Shown: positions 24,529 through 34,889, counted from the stretch's first letter. The stretch is DNA of 64,000 nt from GCA-003244245 sp052390115 (GCA_052390115.1 JBQTHE010000023.1:62001-126000), one strand, 5' to 3'. Made by a program: numbers and translations. Notes: generated by a model from the sequence alone, not told the origin.

Positions 24529-26118
24529 GTGACGACGACCGTGCGTCAGTGGACGGGCCTCGAAGCCAAGGCTTTGCGGGCCGCGCTGCGTATGACGATG
24601 CACGAGTTCGCCGGCTATCTCGGTGTTGCTGCGCGGACCGTCGCCAAGTGGGAGGCGCGTGGCGGTGACATCCAGCCAATGTCTCAGACTCAGGCCATCC
24701 TGGACACGGCGCTGGCGAAAGCATCCGGCGATGTCCAGACCCGCTTTAGTGCCGCAGTCAGCGACTTGCTCGCCATCAGGACTACCGCTGCCGATACCGT
24801 CAGCGTTGATGCAGATGCCCCAACGTTCTCATCAGCACCGACTCCTCAGAGCGGCATACTGCTGCCAGTCGTGATCGACGGTCGTCAAATCTTGCTGCCG
24901 TTGGACGCGGCCGCTGTAGCCGGTCGAGGCCTGGCATTGGCAATGAACCTAGTTCCATCGCTCCGTGACCCCTCCCTGCTTGAGGCCAAGCCGGCCAACG
25001 TGGAGCGAGCCTACGAGCTGTATCTGCGGGGTCAAGGGCTGTTAGCCACTAACGAGAAGCAGCGGGTCGAAGCTGCCACGACCTTGCTGGACCGCGCCCT
25101 CGATATCGATCCATGCTTCGCCCGAGCCCAAGCCGCTCGTGGTTATGCCCAGTGGCGGAAGTATTTCTCCGGGTGGGAGTCGGATCTATCGACACTGGAA
25201 CGAGCGCTCGGCGACGTCGACGCCGCGCTACGGCTCGATCCCGACTCCATCGGTGCCCACACTACGCTCATCCGCATCTGCTGGGACATGGGCTGGCACG
25301 AAAGAGCGCTGGAGATCGGTCGAGCGATGTACGAGAAGAACTCTGGCAGTCTGGACGCCGCGCTCGCGTTCGCTCGCGCGCTGAACAACGGCGGTATGGC
25401 CGAGGTAGCCCTGCCACTGACCCGGGCAGTCCTCCAGGTGGACCCGACCAACCCCACTGCTTTGAAGTTGCTCATCTGGAACCATCTGATGGTTGGTGAC
25501 TACCCCTCCGCCTTGGAGGTGGCGCGCCTTTACCTGCCCACCTATCCGCGAGACTCCAACACTCGCTGGGCGGTCGCGTTGGCTCACCTCGGCGGTGGCG
25601 ATCTCCACGAAGCCATTCGCACTGCCCAAGACGCTGTCGATGCAGACCCCGACGACGTCACGGTCTGGAATCTGCTTGGCTATCTACATCGTCTTGGTGA
25701 TGACAAGGCCGCCGCGCAATATGCCTGGTTAAGGGGAATCGAGCACATCGATAGAGACGCTGGGACAGGGACCCAGCACAACCTGCGCGTGCAGTCGTGG
25801 CTTGCGAACATCGAGGCGTGCGTGGGTCACACCGAGCAAGCACGCGCGAAGGTCGCACGGTTGACTGAGGCCGAGCCGCACAATGGGTACCTCAAGTACC
25901 GGCTCACGCACGTGCTGGCGGAGTTGGGCGACACCGAGGCAGCCATCCGAACCCTGCGCGAGGCGGTACAGGACGGTTTCCTCTCGGCGCAACTGCTGCG
26001 CCACGATGAGCGACTGGGGGTGTCCAGCCTTGTTGACCTAGCGGAATATCGCGAGGTCAGGCGGGCCCTCCAACAGAACGTCGAACGGGTGAAGAACAAA
26101 TACGCACCCAGCGCGTGA
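24529..26118 (+). CDS. HTH-TPR regulator-like protein
   Basis: 529 residues from GTG 24529 (GGGGAG ribosome site). Residues about 11-60 form an XRE-like helix-turn-helix (LRAALRMTMHEFAGYLGVAARTVAKWEA). After a linker, residues about 165-520 form TPR-like helical repeats (ERAYELYLRGQGLL, HEAIRTAQDAVDADPDDVTV, EAAIRTLREAVQDGF). This architecture resembles peptide-sensing or partner-binding regulators. It is divergent from the peptide/PIMT operon across a 247-bp gap (24282-24528), so it may control that operon. It is followed by a deformylase gene. Confidence 0.75.
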   Translation: MTTTVRQWTGLEAKALRAALRMTMHEFAGYLGVAARTVAKWEARGGDIQPMSQTQAILDTALAKASGDVQTRFSAAVSDLLAIRTTAADTVSVDADAPTFSSAPTPQSGILLPVVIDGRQILLPLDAAAVAGRGLALAMNLVPSLRDPSLLEAKPANVERAYELYLRGQGLLATNEKQRVEAATTLLDRALDIDPCFARAQAARGYAQWRKYFSGWESDLSTLERALGDVDAALRLDPDSIGAHTTLIRICWDMGWHERALEIGRAMYEKNSGSLDAALAFARALNNGGMAEVALPLTRAVLQVDPTNPTALKLLIWNHLMVGDYPSALEVARLYLPTYPRDSNTRWAVALAHLGGGDLHEAIRTAQDAVDADPDDVTVWNLLGYLHRLGDDKAAAQYAWLRGIEHIDRDAGTGTQHNLRVQSWLANIEACVGHTEQARAKVARLTEAEPHNGYLKYRLTHVLAELGDTEAAIRTLREAVQDGFLSAQLLRHDERLGVSSLVDLAEYREVRRALQQNVERVKNKYAPSA

Positions 26119-26181
26119 CCCGAACAGTGTGGACGGGACCGTCCTCTACGCCTAGACGAATACGATGAAGGAGGCCGGCAG

Positions 26182-26736
26182 GTGGAACTCGCCAAGAGCG
26201 ATCGTGGCTGGATGTCCGGTATCGCCGGCGATGATGTCGTCACTATCGGCGATCCCCGGCTCAAGGCCGAGACCCAAGCTGTTGACGACGTCCGTGATGC
26301 CGCTGAACTCCTTGCGCGCATGGTCGATCGGCTGCGCGAGTTGAATGGTGCCGGTCTGGCCGCTCCGCAGATCGGTGCCTCTGTCAAGGTGATTGTTGTC
26401 GAGGTCAGAAAGACCGATGTGTTCCCCGACCGTCCGACGTCCCCGCTGCTACGGATGATCAATCCAGTGGTTGTGGAACAGTCCGGGACGACCGCGACTG
26501 GCTGGGAGGGCTGCTTCAGCGTGCCCGGGTTCATGGGCCTTGTGCCACGAGCCGAAACCATCACCGTCGAATACATTTCAGCGGAGGGTGCCGATGTCAG
26601 GGAGCAATACTCTGGGTATGTGGCCAGGGTGATCCAACACGAGATCGACCACCTCAACGGCGTCGAGTTCGTTGACCGGATGACATCAATGAATAGTCTG
26701 ACAACGGTAACGAACTACTTAGAGTTTCATCGGTGA
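26182..26736 (+). CDS. def: Accessory peptide deformylase
   Basis: 184 residues from GTG 26182 with AAGGAGG upstream. All three deformylase motifs are present: GAGLAAPQIG (56-65), EGCFSVPG with metal-ligand Cys111, and QHEIDHL (His153, Glu154, His157). Removes the formyl group from nascent Met. It lies 63 bp after the HTH-TPR gene, outside the usual def-fmt context, so it is probably a second, accessory copy. Such copies can give resistance to deformylase inhibitors or act in specialised loci. Confidence 0.9.
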   Translation: MELAKSDRGWMSGIAGDDVVTIGDPRLKAETQAVDDVRDAAELLARMVDRLRELNGAGLAAPQIGASVKVIVVEVRKTDVFPDRPTSPLLRMINPVVVEQSGTTATGWEGCFSVPGFMGLVPRAETITVEYISAEGADVREQYSGYVARVIQHEIDHLNGVEFVDRMTSMNSLTTVTNYLEFHR

Positions 26737-26828
26737 TCGCTACGCTGGGAGTTCGGTGAGGACGACTCGATCCGGGCGCTTCTCGCCGGGCAGACCCACC
26801 ATACTGCCTGCGTGACAGTGTAATAAGT

Positions 26829-29578
26829 TCAGCCAGGGTCACCCTGGGCGGCTGCGCGCGTGGTGGCGAGGCGCCCTGTGGCGTCGTGGGCGGTGATGGC
26901 GTCGAGCAGGCGCAGTGTCCTCGTAACGATGCCGGGAGCGGTCGTGATCGCGCGGGCGGTACGGAACAGGGCGATGGCCTCGGGTAGCTGGTCTGGGTGG
27001 TCGGTGAGGGTGAGCCCGCAGAGCGCGAGCGCCTTGCATTCGAGGGTGAAATAGTCATTGGGGGTTTGTTGGAGTTGCGCGTCGGCGTGTCCGACGGCGG
27101 CGGTAAAGGACTGTTGGGCCTGGAGGTGCGCGCCCTGACGGAGTTGGGCTATGCCGAGCAGCAGGTGCACCTGTGCTCTTCTGGGCGGGTGATCGTGTGC
27201 GGTGGCGCTCTCGGCGGCTGCGCGGCAGGCGTCCAGATCGCCCGATAGCAGGTGGGCCTGCGCGAGGGACACCCGGGCTTCGTATTGCACCTGGGCGTAG
27301 CCGATTTCGTCGGCGATCTGGATAGCCTGCAAGTACTGCTCGACGGAAGCCCGCCACGCTCCCTGGTCTGAGAAATCATCCCCCAGCTTGCACCGGAGAT
27401 GGGCTTCGTTCCCCCGGTAGCTGATGTCGCGGGCGATGGTCAGGCCCTGCTGGTAGTGGTCGATGGCTTGGGGAATCTGCCCGAGGGTGACGTAGCAGCT
27501 GCCGAGGCCGGCAAGGTGCGCACTGGTGATCCAGGGGTCGGTGAGGTGACCGTGGAGGCGTTGGTACATGTCGATACTGAGCCGGTAGTGGCCCCACAGC
27601 GCGAGGTAGTCGAAGTAGATCCCGTGGAGCACGTCGGCGGCGGTGTGGTAATCCTGGTTCTGGTAGCGCAGTTCGAACTCGGCGAGCTGGGGGACAAGGT
27701 GGTCCAGTGTTTTCCAGGTCTCGCGGGGGGTGCGGGTCTGCGCGAAGTAGTCGGCGCCGCGGTGCTGTAGCGCGTACCGGGTGAACGGTGGGGGGTCGGC
27801 GTCCCGGTCAGTGGGCCCGCCGAGCGGGACGCGGTGCAGCGCGTAGTCCCGGTCGACCTGGTGCAGGTAGTAGCGGCCGGCGTCGCGGCGGACGAACTGC
27901 ATGTTCACCAGGCGGGTGAGTACCGGGGCCGCGTCGACGGCGGCCCGGTAAGGCTGCAGCAGGTAGTCCACCGCCACCGAAGGGACCGGCACCGTGTAGA
28001 CGGCGAGAGCCTGCATGACCTCCTGGGCCAGCGGATCGAGCCGGGTGAACGCCTCGCCGACCAGCGCGTGGACCACATTGTCGGGAAGTCGTTCGGTTTC
28101 GGTCAGTAGCTCGGTCAGGGTGGTGTCGCGGTCGGTGGCCAGGATCGCCGCGAGCGCCTCCAGCGCCCGAGGGGTAGCCGCGGGTCCGGTCGCGCGCCCG
28201 GAGCAGCAACACGTCCGGGGCGGTTCTCAGTCCGAGGCTGGCATCGGGATCCATGGCGCGCAGGATGTTCTCCGCGTGCGGAGAGGTCAACCCTTCGTCC
28301 AGGTTGAGCCGCCGCTGCGCCGCTGGATGGGTGAGCAGCAGGTCACGGGGGGTAACCCGGGTGGTGATCACTACCTTGATGCCGTGCTCGGGGGCAGTCA
28401 GCAAGGTGCGGAGCGCCTCGTCGAGCGCCGGATCGGTGATCGTTCCTGTGCCGGCATCGATGACGTCCTCGACGTTGTCCAGCAACACCACCGACCGGCC
28501 GCCGGGAAATGCCTCCAGCAGCGCAAGCATCAACCTCGCCGGTGTCTCCTGCGGGTCCCGGTAGCGCTGCCGCAGCCGCTCGGCGACATCGTCCGGCAAC
28601 AGCCGGCACAGGTCGTCGAACAAATTCGGAAAAGTTCACTGGATGCGCACCAACCGGGCTGAGGTAGACGATCCCGTCCACCACGAGCTCCCCGAGGTCG
28701 TCGGGCAGCCGGCCCACCTCCAATGCCTTGAGCAGCCGGCACACCAGCGCGGTCTTGCCCACCCCGCCCCGGCCCACCACCGTCGTCATCCGCAGCCCGG
28801 GAATGCGCAGGTTGTCCGCGACCAGGGCAGTCTCCCTCTCCCGGTCCTGGAAATACGTGGGAGCGGTCATCGGCGGCGGGTTGACGAACCGCGCCCGGGG
28901 GGCGGCGGTCACTGGCCGCTCGGGTTGACGTTCGCGCTCCAGCCCGGCCTCGATGCGCTGGGTTGTTTGCTGCTGCGCAGCGGCGGGATTGTCGATGAGG
29001 TGCTGCTGTGCCGTGATCCGCCGGTCCAGCTCCGTGATCTCCCCCTCGATCAAGGGCCGCCGACCGGGGGCGGCACGGGGAAGTTCCCGGCGGGTATCGG
29101 CCAGGTGGATGCGAAGCTCCTGGAGCACTCCGGCGGGGGTGCTGGTCCACGCCAGGTGGTCGCGGAGCTGCGCCAGTCCAGTGTTGATGTCGCCGCTGAA
29201 GTCGATCAACTGGCGGGACTCGAGCCTAAACGGCAGCTCCGCATCGGGGGTCAGGAGCAGCGGGATCACCGGCTTCTTGTACTTCAACGCGCGCACCCAC
29301 TCCTGCTTGCAGCCCGACTCTGGGCTGACGCTGTCGGCGGTCATCACGAACAGCAGCCCGCGGCAGGTCCGTAGCGCTTCGACGACCTGCTCGTCCCAGT
29401 CCTCCCCGGGCCGTAGATCTCGCTTGTCCACCCACACCGGGTACGACGGAGGACCCGCGACCAGTTTGTCCGCCAACGTCAAAGCGAAATCCGCAGCGTC
29501 GACGGCGGAGTAACTGACGAAGAAGTGCTCATCCGCCTCAGCGTCCTTCACTGCTCGCTCTGCTCGGTGCTTGCTCAC
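26829..29578 (-). pseudogene. TIR-STAND(NB-ARC)-TPR protein with two frameshifts
   Basis: On the minus strand from GTG 29578: a TIR domain (about 17-130, HFFVSYSAVDAADF, WDEQVVEALRTCRGLLFVM, catalytic-type Glu in SGCKQEWVRAL), a coiled linker, and a P-loop GRGGVGKTALV (about 269-279). Walker B (SVVLLDNVEDVID) follows in a second frame, then VVITTRVTPRDLLL, and a TPR array to 26829 in a third. Frame changes are at about 28630 (TTTTCCGAATTT) and about 28190 (TACCCCTCGGG, one extra C). Corrected length is about 915 residues. TIR-STAND proteins are NAD-degrading immune sensors. The start overlaps the O-methyltransferase stop (GTGA). Confidence 0.85.
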
Positions 29579-30252
29579 GAAGTGCGCAGGGCCAGCAGGA
29601 GGCCGTCAGCTAGGGGGAGCATCAGGGGGATCAGGGTTTCGTCGTCGCGCACCATTGCGCCGATCTCGCGGAGCGCCATGGAGGACGGGTCCCGGCACGC
29701 CGGATCGGCCACCTTGCCACCCCACAGGGCGTTGTCGAACGCGATCACGCCGCCGGTCCGCAGCAACGGCACGCCGACCTCCAGGTAACGCGGGTACTCG
29801 GGCTTCGCGGCGTCGACAAACACCAGGTCGTAGCCGCGATCGGTGAGCCGGGGCAGCACGTCCAGGGCCTGCCCCATGATCAGCCGATAGCGCGACGGCG
29901 GGAACCCGGCGTCGGTGAACGCCTGCCGGGCGGCGCGCTGGTGTTCAGGTTCGACGTCGATGGAGGTGAGCACCCCGTCAGGGGCCATCCCGCGCAGCAG
30001 CCACAGGCCACTGCTGCCTGCGCCGGTACCGACCTCGACCACGGCGCGGGCACCGAGCGCGCTGGCCAGGAACCGAAGTGCGGAGCCCGCGCCCGGCCCG
30101 ATCGGCGTGCAGCCCAACTCCTGCCCACGCTCGCGGGCTGCGGCAATCGCCTCGTCCTCGGTGACGAAACTGTCCACGTACTTGCGTACGGCGTCCTGGC
30201 GCACGGTGCTGTCGGCCGGGGCAGGCGGCCCGCCTGTGGTGCCGGTCGACAT
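29575..30252 (-). CDS. Class I O-methyltransferase (Rv1220c-like)
   Basis: 225 residues from ATG 30252 (MSTGTTGGPP); a longer frame to 30321 overlaps the upstream region and is less likely. Motifs of the catechol/caffeoyl-CoA O-methyltransferase group are present: VVEVGTGAGSSGLWLL, LTSIDVEPEHQRAARQAF, VFVDAAKPEYPRYL and GGVIAFDNALWGGKV with metal-ligand residues. The substrate is unknown. It is divergent from sigE, the order seen in mycobacteria. Its stop is fused to the start of the TIR-STAND gene, an unusual accessory insertion. Confidence 0.88.
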   Translation of the reverse strand: MSTGTTGGPPAPADSTVRQDAVRKYVDSFVTEDEAIAAARERGQELGCTPIGPGAGSALRFLASALGARAVVEVGTGAGSSGLWLLRGMAPDGVLTSIDVEPEHQRAARQAFTDAGFPPSRYRLIMGQALDVLPRLTDRGYDLVFVDAAKPEYPRYLEVGVPLLRTGGVIAFDNALWGGKVADPACRDPSSMALREIGAMVRDDETLIPLMLPLADGLLLALRTS

Positions 30253-30477
30253 CACGTCGCGCAGCGTAGCGCCGTCGTACGGTCCATCGGGGTGATGCCG
30301 CGCCGGACGATGTATTTCCACAGCTCTCAGGATCCTCTTAGTCGATGCTTACTCGGGGCACACGCTGATCGTCCATCATCAACGTGGGATCACTCGACAC
30401 GAAACATTGACAGCCAGGCCGGTGTTGCATTGTCTGACCGTGGACTGTCACCACCCAGGAGGTGCAAGACACACCCG

Positions 30478-31095
30478 ATGGCCACCGAGACCGGCTTCCG
30501 CGACCCTGTCCCCGGGCAGGCGATCCCCGTCACCAGGGCTGACGACGAGACGACCCGGGTCGTTGACGGATGGGTACCACCGTCCTGGGAACAGGTAGTG
30601 CGGGATCACGCCGACCGGGTCTACCGGTTGGCTTACCGCCTGTCGGGCAATCCGCATGACGCCGAGGACCTCACGCAGGAGACGTTCATCCGGGTGTTTC
30701 GTAGCCTGGGCTCCTACAAGCCCGGCACGTTCGAGGGCTGGTTGCACCGGATCACCACGAACCTGTTCCTCGACATGGTGCGGCGGCGCTCCCGGCTGCG
30801 GATGGAGGGCCTGCCTGAGGACACCGACCGGCTGGTCGGCGGCGGGCCCAGCCCGGAGCAGGTTTATTCCGAGACCCACCTCGATCCGGATCTGCAGGAG
30901 GCGCTGGACGACCTCGCGCCGGAGTTCCGGGCGGCCGTCGTACTCTGTGACGTGGAGGGTCTCTCCTACGAGGAGATCGGCGCTACGCTCGGGGTGAAGC
31001 TCGGGACGGTCCGCAGCCGGATCCATCGGGGTAGGCTGGCCCTCAGGGTGGCGCTTGAACGGCGCCGTGCGCTCGCTGAGAAGGAGACTGGATGA
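30478..31095 (+). CDS. sigE: ECF RNA polymerase sigma factor SigE
   Basis: 205 residues from ATG 30478; an AGGAGG lies 15 nt upstream, so an earlier or alternative start is possible (in-frame codons extend to 29941). Region 2 is DHADRVYRLAYRLSGNPHDAEDLTQETFIRVF and region 4 is LDDLAPEFRAAVVLCDVEGL then TVRSRIHRGR. Envelope-stress sigma factor. It overlaps rseA by ATGA (31092) and leads the sigE-rseA-htrA-tatB cluster. Confidence 0.92.
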   Translation: MATETGFRDPVPGQAIPVTRADDETTRVVDGWVPPSWEQVVRDHADRVYRLAYRLSGNPHDAEDLTQETFIRVFRSLGSYKPGTFEGWLHRITTNLFLDMVRRRSRLRMEGLPEDTDRLVGGGPSPEQVYSETHLDPDLQEALDDLAPEFRAAVVLCDVEGLSYEEIGATLGVKLGTVRSRIHRGRLALRVALERRRALAEKETG

Positions 31096-31541
31096 CGGAC
31101 CTGCGCGGCCGATCCTTCTCCGATCTGTTAGCCGGCCTCAACGCAGGGCAACACCTCGCCGTGGACGCTGTAGTGGCCTTCGTCGACGGCGAGCTCGGCG
31201 CGGCCGCCCGCGACCGGGCCGCCGAACACCTCGCCAGTTGCCAGTCGTGTGCCGCTGAGGTGGCCGGGCAACACCAGGCCCGCAGTGTGATGCGCTCGGC
31301 GCAGTGCCCACGGGTCCCCGCCGGATTGCTTGCCGCGTTGTGTGACATCCCGCGCACCACTGATCTACCCGGCACTCCGGATGGGCTGGCGGTGGCTGCC
31401 GACGGCACCGTCGTCGAGATCGCCGACCGCGGCCGGGCCGCTGCACCGGGAACCGCGCCGCTGGGTACCGGCACCCCGCTGGGTGCGAGCCAGCGCTGGG
31501 GTTCTGGGCCCTCGGTACTCGGTCGCTGGATCGGGCGATAG
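31092..31541 (+). CDS. rseA: Anti-sigma factor RseA (ZAS family)
   Basis: 149 residues. The zinc-associated anti-sigma motif is at AFVDGELGAAARDRAAEHLASCQSCAAEV (HxxxCxxC), which holds SigE. There is no transmembrane helix, so it is soluble, as in mycobacterial RseA. The C-terminal ~60 residues are Gly/Pro/Thr-rich and probably disordered. Start overlaps sigE stop, so both are made in step. Confidence 0.9.
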   Translation: MTDLRGRSFSDLLAGLNAGQHLAVDAVVAFVDGELGAAARDRAAEHLASCQSCAAEVAGQHQARSVMRSAQCPRVPAGLLAALCDIPRTTDLPGTPDGLAVAADGTVVEIADRGRAAAPGTAPLGTGTPLGASQRWGSGPSVLGRWIGR

Positions 31542-31616
31542 CAGCGCTACGCACACTTCACCGGGGTATGGGCAAGCTCGGTAGTCGTCAGCGCGCACAG
31601 GTGACTCCGGGAGACC

Positions 31617-33191
31617 ATGACCCCGCCGCAGGATCACAACCCCGACGAACCCTTCGCAACCGAGGGGCGTCCAGCGCCGCCCGCATTCGTCCCGAGACCA
31701 CTGCAGGGACCCGAGGTGGATCCAGCGGCGGCACAGGTATTCGGCCGACCCTCCGGGGTTGCCGGAGCTTTTGCCGTTCAGGCAGGTGATTCCCGGGGCA
31801 AGCCCAGCGATACCTCCAGCGACACGTCTGGAGGCTTGTCGGCTGCCGCCCCACCGCCCCGCGAGGTGCTGGCGGCAGCCTTTGGCAGGCCGTCGGGATC
31901 CGCGGAGCGGCTGCAGCGCCCGCCCGGCCGCAACGGTGCGCATCCCCCGGAAAGGTCACCGGGTGAGGACGATTTCTGGCCGCAGGGCGCGGGACACAAC
32001 CCGTGGCGTGACCCGTGGGCGGCGGCGGTACTGGGAGGCCCCGCGGTTCCCGAACACCATCGAGACTCTGTCGACCCACCGCTGGGAGCCCGGCTGAGTC
32101 TGCAGGAAGCGTTGTTCGGCCGTCAGCTGAGCCATCGCGCGCTGGCGCTGTTAGGTGCGCTGGTGCTGTTGGTCGGCGGAGTCGGCGGATTCGTCGGCCG
32201 GCTCACCGCCGACGGCGGCAACCTGCTGACTGATCCAGGCGCCACCCTGGCGCAGGTTGAGCCCGTCACCGACCGACCGGTGGGCTCGGTGGCGGCGGTG
32301 GCCAGCCGGGTGTTGCCTGCGGTGGTGTCCCTGGAGTTCCGGGTCGGCGACCTGGGGGGGTTCGGTTCCGCAGTGGTGATCGACGGTCAGGGCTACCTGC
32401 TGACCAACAACCACGTGGTGGCCCCCGCCGCTACCACCTCGCAGGCAACCTTGGAGGCGGTGTTCAACGACGGCACCCGGCTGCCGGCGCGGATCGTGGG
32501 GCGGGACCCGAAGACCGATCTCGCCGTGGTCAAAGTGGAGGTAGCCAACCCGACGGTAGCGCAGCTGGGCCGGTCGTCGGCGCTGAAACCGGGGGACTCC
32601 GTGGTGGCCATCGGCTCTCCTCTGGGGCTGGCCGGCACGGTGACCAGCGGCATCGTCAGCGCGGTGGACCGGCCGGTGCGGCTGGAGGGCGATGGCGGTC
32701 ACGGTAACGCGGTGATCGACGCGATCCAGACCGACGCCGCGATCAATCCGGGCAACTCCGGCGGAGCGCTGGTGAATTCCGCGGGAGCGGTGGTGGGCAT
32801 CAATACCGCCATCCGCACCCTGGGCGCCGGCGAGAGCGGGGGCTCTATCGGGCTCGGCTTCGCCATCCCTATCGACACGGCTACGAAGATCGCGCAGGCG
32901 CTGATCCGCACCGGGCATTACCAGCATGCCGAGCTGGGCGTCAACGCCGCGTCGGTGACCGACGGCAAGTCCGACGGTGCCCGGGTGCAGAACGTGCAAC
33001 AGGGCAGCGCAGCCGCCGAAGGCGGCATCCTGGAGAACGACGTGATCATCAAGGTCGGCGATCGGATCGTTGGCAGCGCCGACGGGCTCATCGTCGCGGT
33101 GCGCGAACGGGCTATCGGCGAACCGGTGCCGATCTCACTGGTTCGTGATGGGCGGCCGCTGGTGGTGACCGTCACGCTGAAGTCGGATTGA
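31617..33191 (+). CDS. htrA: HtrA/DegP-type membrane serine protease
   Basis: 524 residues. A ~170-residue cytoplasmic Pro-rich tail carries a repeated FGRPSG word (42-47, 90-94). One transmembrane helix follows (about 175-193), then a trypsin-like domain with His266 (TNNHVV), Asp301 (KTDLAVV) and Ser381 (NPGNSGGAL), and a PDZ domain (about 420-520). Degrades misfolded exported proteins and belongs to the SigE stress response. It is 75 bp after rseA. Confidence 0.93.
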   Translation: MTPPQDHNPDEPFATEGRPAPPAFVPRPLQGPEVDPAAAQVFGRPSGVAGAFAVQAGDSRGKPSDTSSDTSGGLSAAAPPPREVLAAAFGRPSGSAERLQRPPGRNGAHPPERSPGEDDFWPQGAGHNPWRDPWAAAVLGGPAVPEHHRDSVDPPLGARLSLQEALFGRQLSHRALALLGALVLLVGGVGGFVGRLTADGGNLLTDPGATLAQVEPVTDRPVGSVAAVASRVLPAVVSLEFRVGDLGGFGSAVVIDGQGYLLTNNHVVAPAATTSQATLEAVFNDGTRLPARIVGRDPKTDLAVVKVEVANPTVAQLGRSSALKPGDSVVAIGSPLGLAGTVTSGIVSAVDRPVRLEGDGGHGNAVIDAIQTDAAINPGNSGGALVNSAGAVVGINTAIRTLGAGESGGSIGLGFAIPIDTATKIAQALIRTGHYQHAELGVNAASVTDGKSDGARVQNVQQGSAAAEGGILENDVIIKVGDRIVGSADGLIVAVRERAIGEPVPISLVRDGRPLVVTVTLKSD

Positions 33192-33245
33192 TCGGCGTGG
33201 CGGAGTCTAGGCTGGGGTCGCTGGTCGGGCTGGTTTCGGAGGTGT

Positions 33246-33656
33246 GTGCAGATGCTCAACATCGGTTGGGGGGAGGTCTTGATCCTGGTCGTCGCCGGGT
33301 TGTTCATCCTGGGCCCGGAACGCCTGCCATCAGCCGCGGCGTGGCTGGGCCGCACCATACGTCAGGTGCGGGAGTACGCCACCGGGGCCCGCGAGCAGCT
33401 GCGCTCCGAGCTAGGTCCGGAGTTCGACGAGCTTCGCCAGCCACTGGAGGATCTGCGTGGGTTGCGCGGTTTCAACTCGCGTGGGTTCAGTCCCCGCAGC
33501 GCGATCACCCGCCACCTGCTCGACGATCTGGACGGTGACCCGTTCGGTGGCGTGATCAAGCCCAACGGCTACGCCGCCCCCACCGGGCGGGGCATCCCGG
33601 TATCCCGGCCGCTGCAGCCGGGTGAGCGCGCACCGTTCGATCCCGACGCGACCTGA
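33246..33656 (+). CDS. tatB: Sec-independent translocase subunit TatB
   Basis: 136 residues (GTG 33246 or ATG 33252). An N-terminal helix (IGWGEVLILVVAGLFILGPERLP) with the FxxGPxxLP hinge is followed by an amphipathic helix (LGRTIRQVREYATGAREQL) and a Pro-rich C-terminus. TatB receives folded twin-arginine substrates. Position next to htrA matches Rv1224. Confidence 0.9.
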   Translation: MQMLNIGWGEVLILVVAGLFILGPERLPSAAAWLGRTIRQVREYATGAREQLRSELGPEFDELRQPLEDLRGLRGFNSRGFSPRSAITRHLLDDLDGDPFGGVIKPNGYAAPTGRGIPVSRPLQPGERAPFDPDAT

Positions 33657-33674
33657 TTCGGTCCTATCGAGAGC

Positions 33675-34889
33675 TCACCGGGAGCTGGGACTTACCGACA
33701 GCAGTCGCCCAGCCAGGCCACGGGAGCGGGTCGCAAGCCGATCCGCCACTTCTCGCAGGACGACTGCGGCAGGCGCGGTGGGATCGGCCAGTACCAGCGG
33801 GGTGCCGGCGTCGCCGGTTTCGCGCAGCTGCTGGTCCAGTGGTACCTGGCCCAGCAGCGGAACCTCGCTACCTACCGCACGGGTCAGCGAGTCAGCGACC
33901 ACCTGGCCCCCACCGGAACCGAACAGGTAGTTGCGCGACCCGTCCGGCATCTGCAGCCACGACATGTTCTCCACCACACCGATCAGCCGCTGGCGGGTCT
34001 GTAGCGCGATCGCTCCGGCCCGCTGCGCCACTTCCGCGGCGGCCCGCTGCGGGGTGGTGACCACGAGGAGCTCGGCGTTGGGGATGAGCTGCGCCACCGA
34101 GATGGCGATGTCCCCGGTGCCCGGCGGTAGGTCGAGCAGCAGCACGTCGAGGTCGCCCCAGAACACGTCGGCGAGGAACTGCTGCAGCGCGCGATGCAGC
34201 ATCGGTCCCCGCCACACCACCGGGGTGTTGTCCTTGGTGAACATGCCGATCGAGATGACCTTCACCCCATGCGCGGTCGGCGGCATGATCATTTTCTCGA
34301 CCTGGGTGGGTCGCGCGGTGGTGCCGAGCATGCCCGGCACCGAGTGCCCGTAGATGTCGGCGTCGACAACTCCCACTGACAGGCCCCGATCGGCCATCGC
34401 GGCCGCCAGGTTCACCGTCACCGTGGACTTGCCGACCCCGCCCTTGCCGGAGGCGACGCAGTACACCCGGGTCAGTGATCCAGGCTCGGCGAACGGGATC
34501 CGCGGCTCCTCGGCGGTGCCGCGCAGCTGGCGGCGTAACGCGGTGCGCTGGGCGTCGCTCATCACGTCGAGCTCAACCTGCACGCCGCGCACACCCGGCA
34601 CGGCGGACACCGCTGTGGTGATCCGGGAGGTGATGGTGTCGCGCATCGGGCAGCCGGCGACGGTGAGCCATACCGCTACCCCAACCGTTGCGTCCTCGGC
34701 CACGGTCACGTCCTTGACCATGCCCAGCTCGGTGATCGGCCGGTTGATCTCGGGGTCGTGCACCCCGTCCAGCGCGGTTCGGACCGCGTGGATCGACGGG
34801 ACGGTCTGGGTGGAGGCCACGGGTGGCACCGACTTTCCGGTTGAGTGTGGACTTCTCCCCATGCTAGGCGTAGCCGACGTGACACTCAT
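33675..34889 (-). CDS. mrp: Mrp/ApbC-type iron-sulfur cluster carrier ATPase
   Basis: 404 residues; a start at 34862 (MGRSPHSTG) is equally possible. An N-terminal DUF59/MIP18 domain (VHDPEINRPITELGMV) is fused to a P-loop ATPase with the deviant Walker A ASGKGGVGKST (about 146-156), DVLLLDLPPGTGD and VVENMSWL. The eukaryotic-type CxxC near the C-terminus is not seen. Delivers Fe-S clusters to apo-proteins. Convergent with tatB (18 bp). Confidence 0.93.
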   Translation of the reverse strand: MSVTSATPSMGRSPHSTGKSVPPVASTQTVPSIHAVRTALDGVHDPEINRPITELGMVKDVTVAEDATVGVAVWLTVAGCPMRDTITSRITTAVSAVPGVRGVQVELDVMSDAQRTALRRQLRGTAEEPRIPFAEPGSLTRVYCVASGKGGVGKSTVTVNLAAAMADRGLSVGVVDADIYGHSVPGMLGTTARPTQVEKMIMPPTAHGVKVISIGMFTKDNTPVVWRGPMLHRALQQFLADVFWGDLDVLLLDLPPGTGDIAISVAQLIPNAELLVVTTPQRAAAEVAQRAGAIALQTRQRLIGVVENMSWLQMPDGSRNYLFGSGGGQVVADSLTRAVGSEVPLLGQVPLDQQLRETGDAGTPLVLADPTAPAAVVLREVADRLATRSRGLAGRLLSVSPSSR

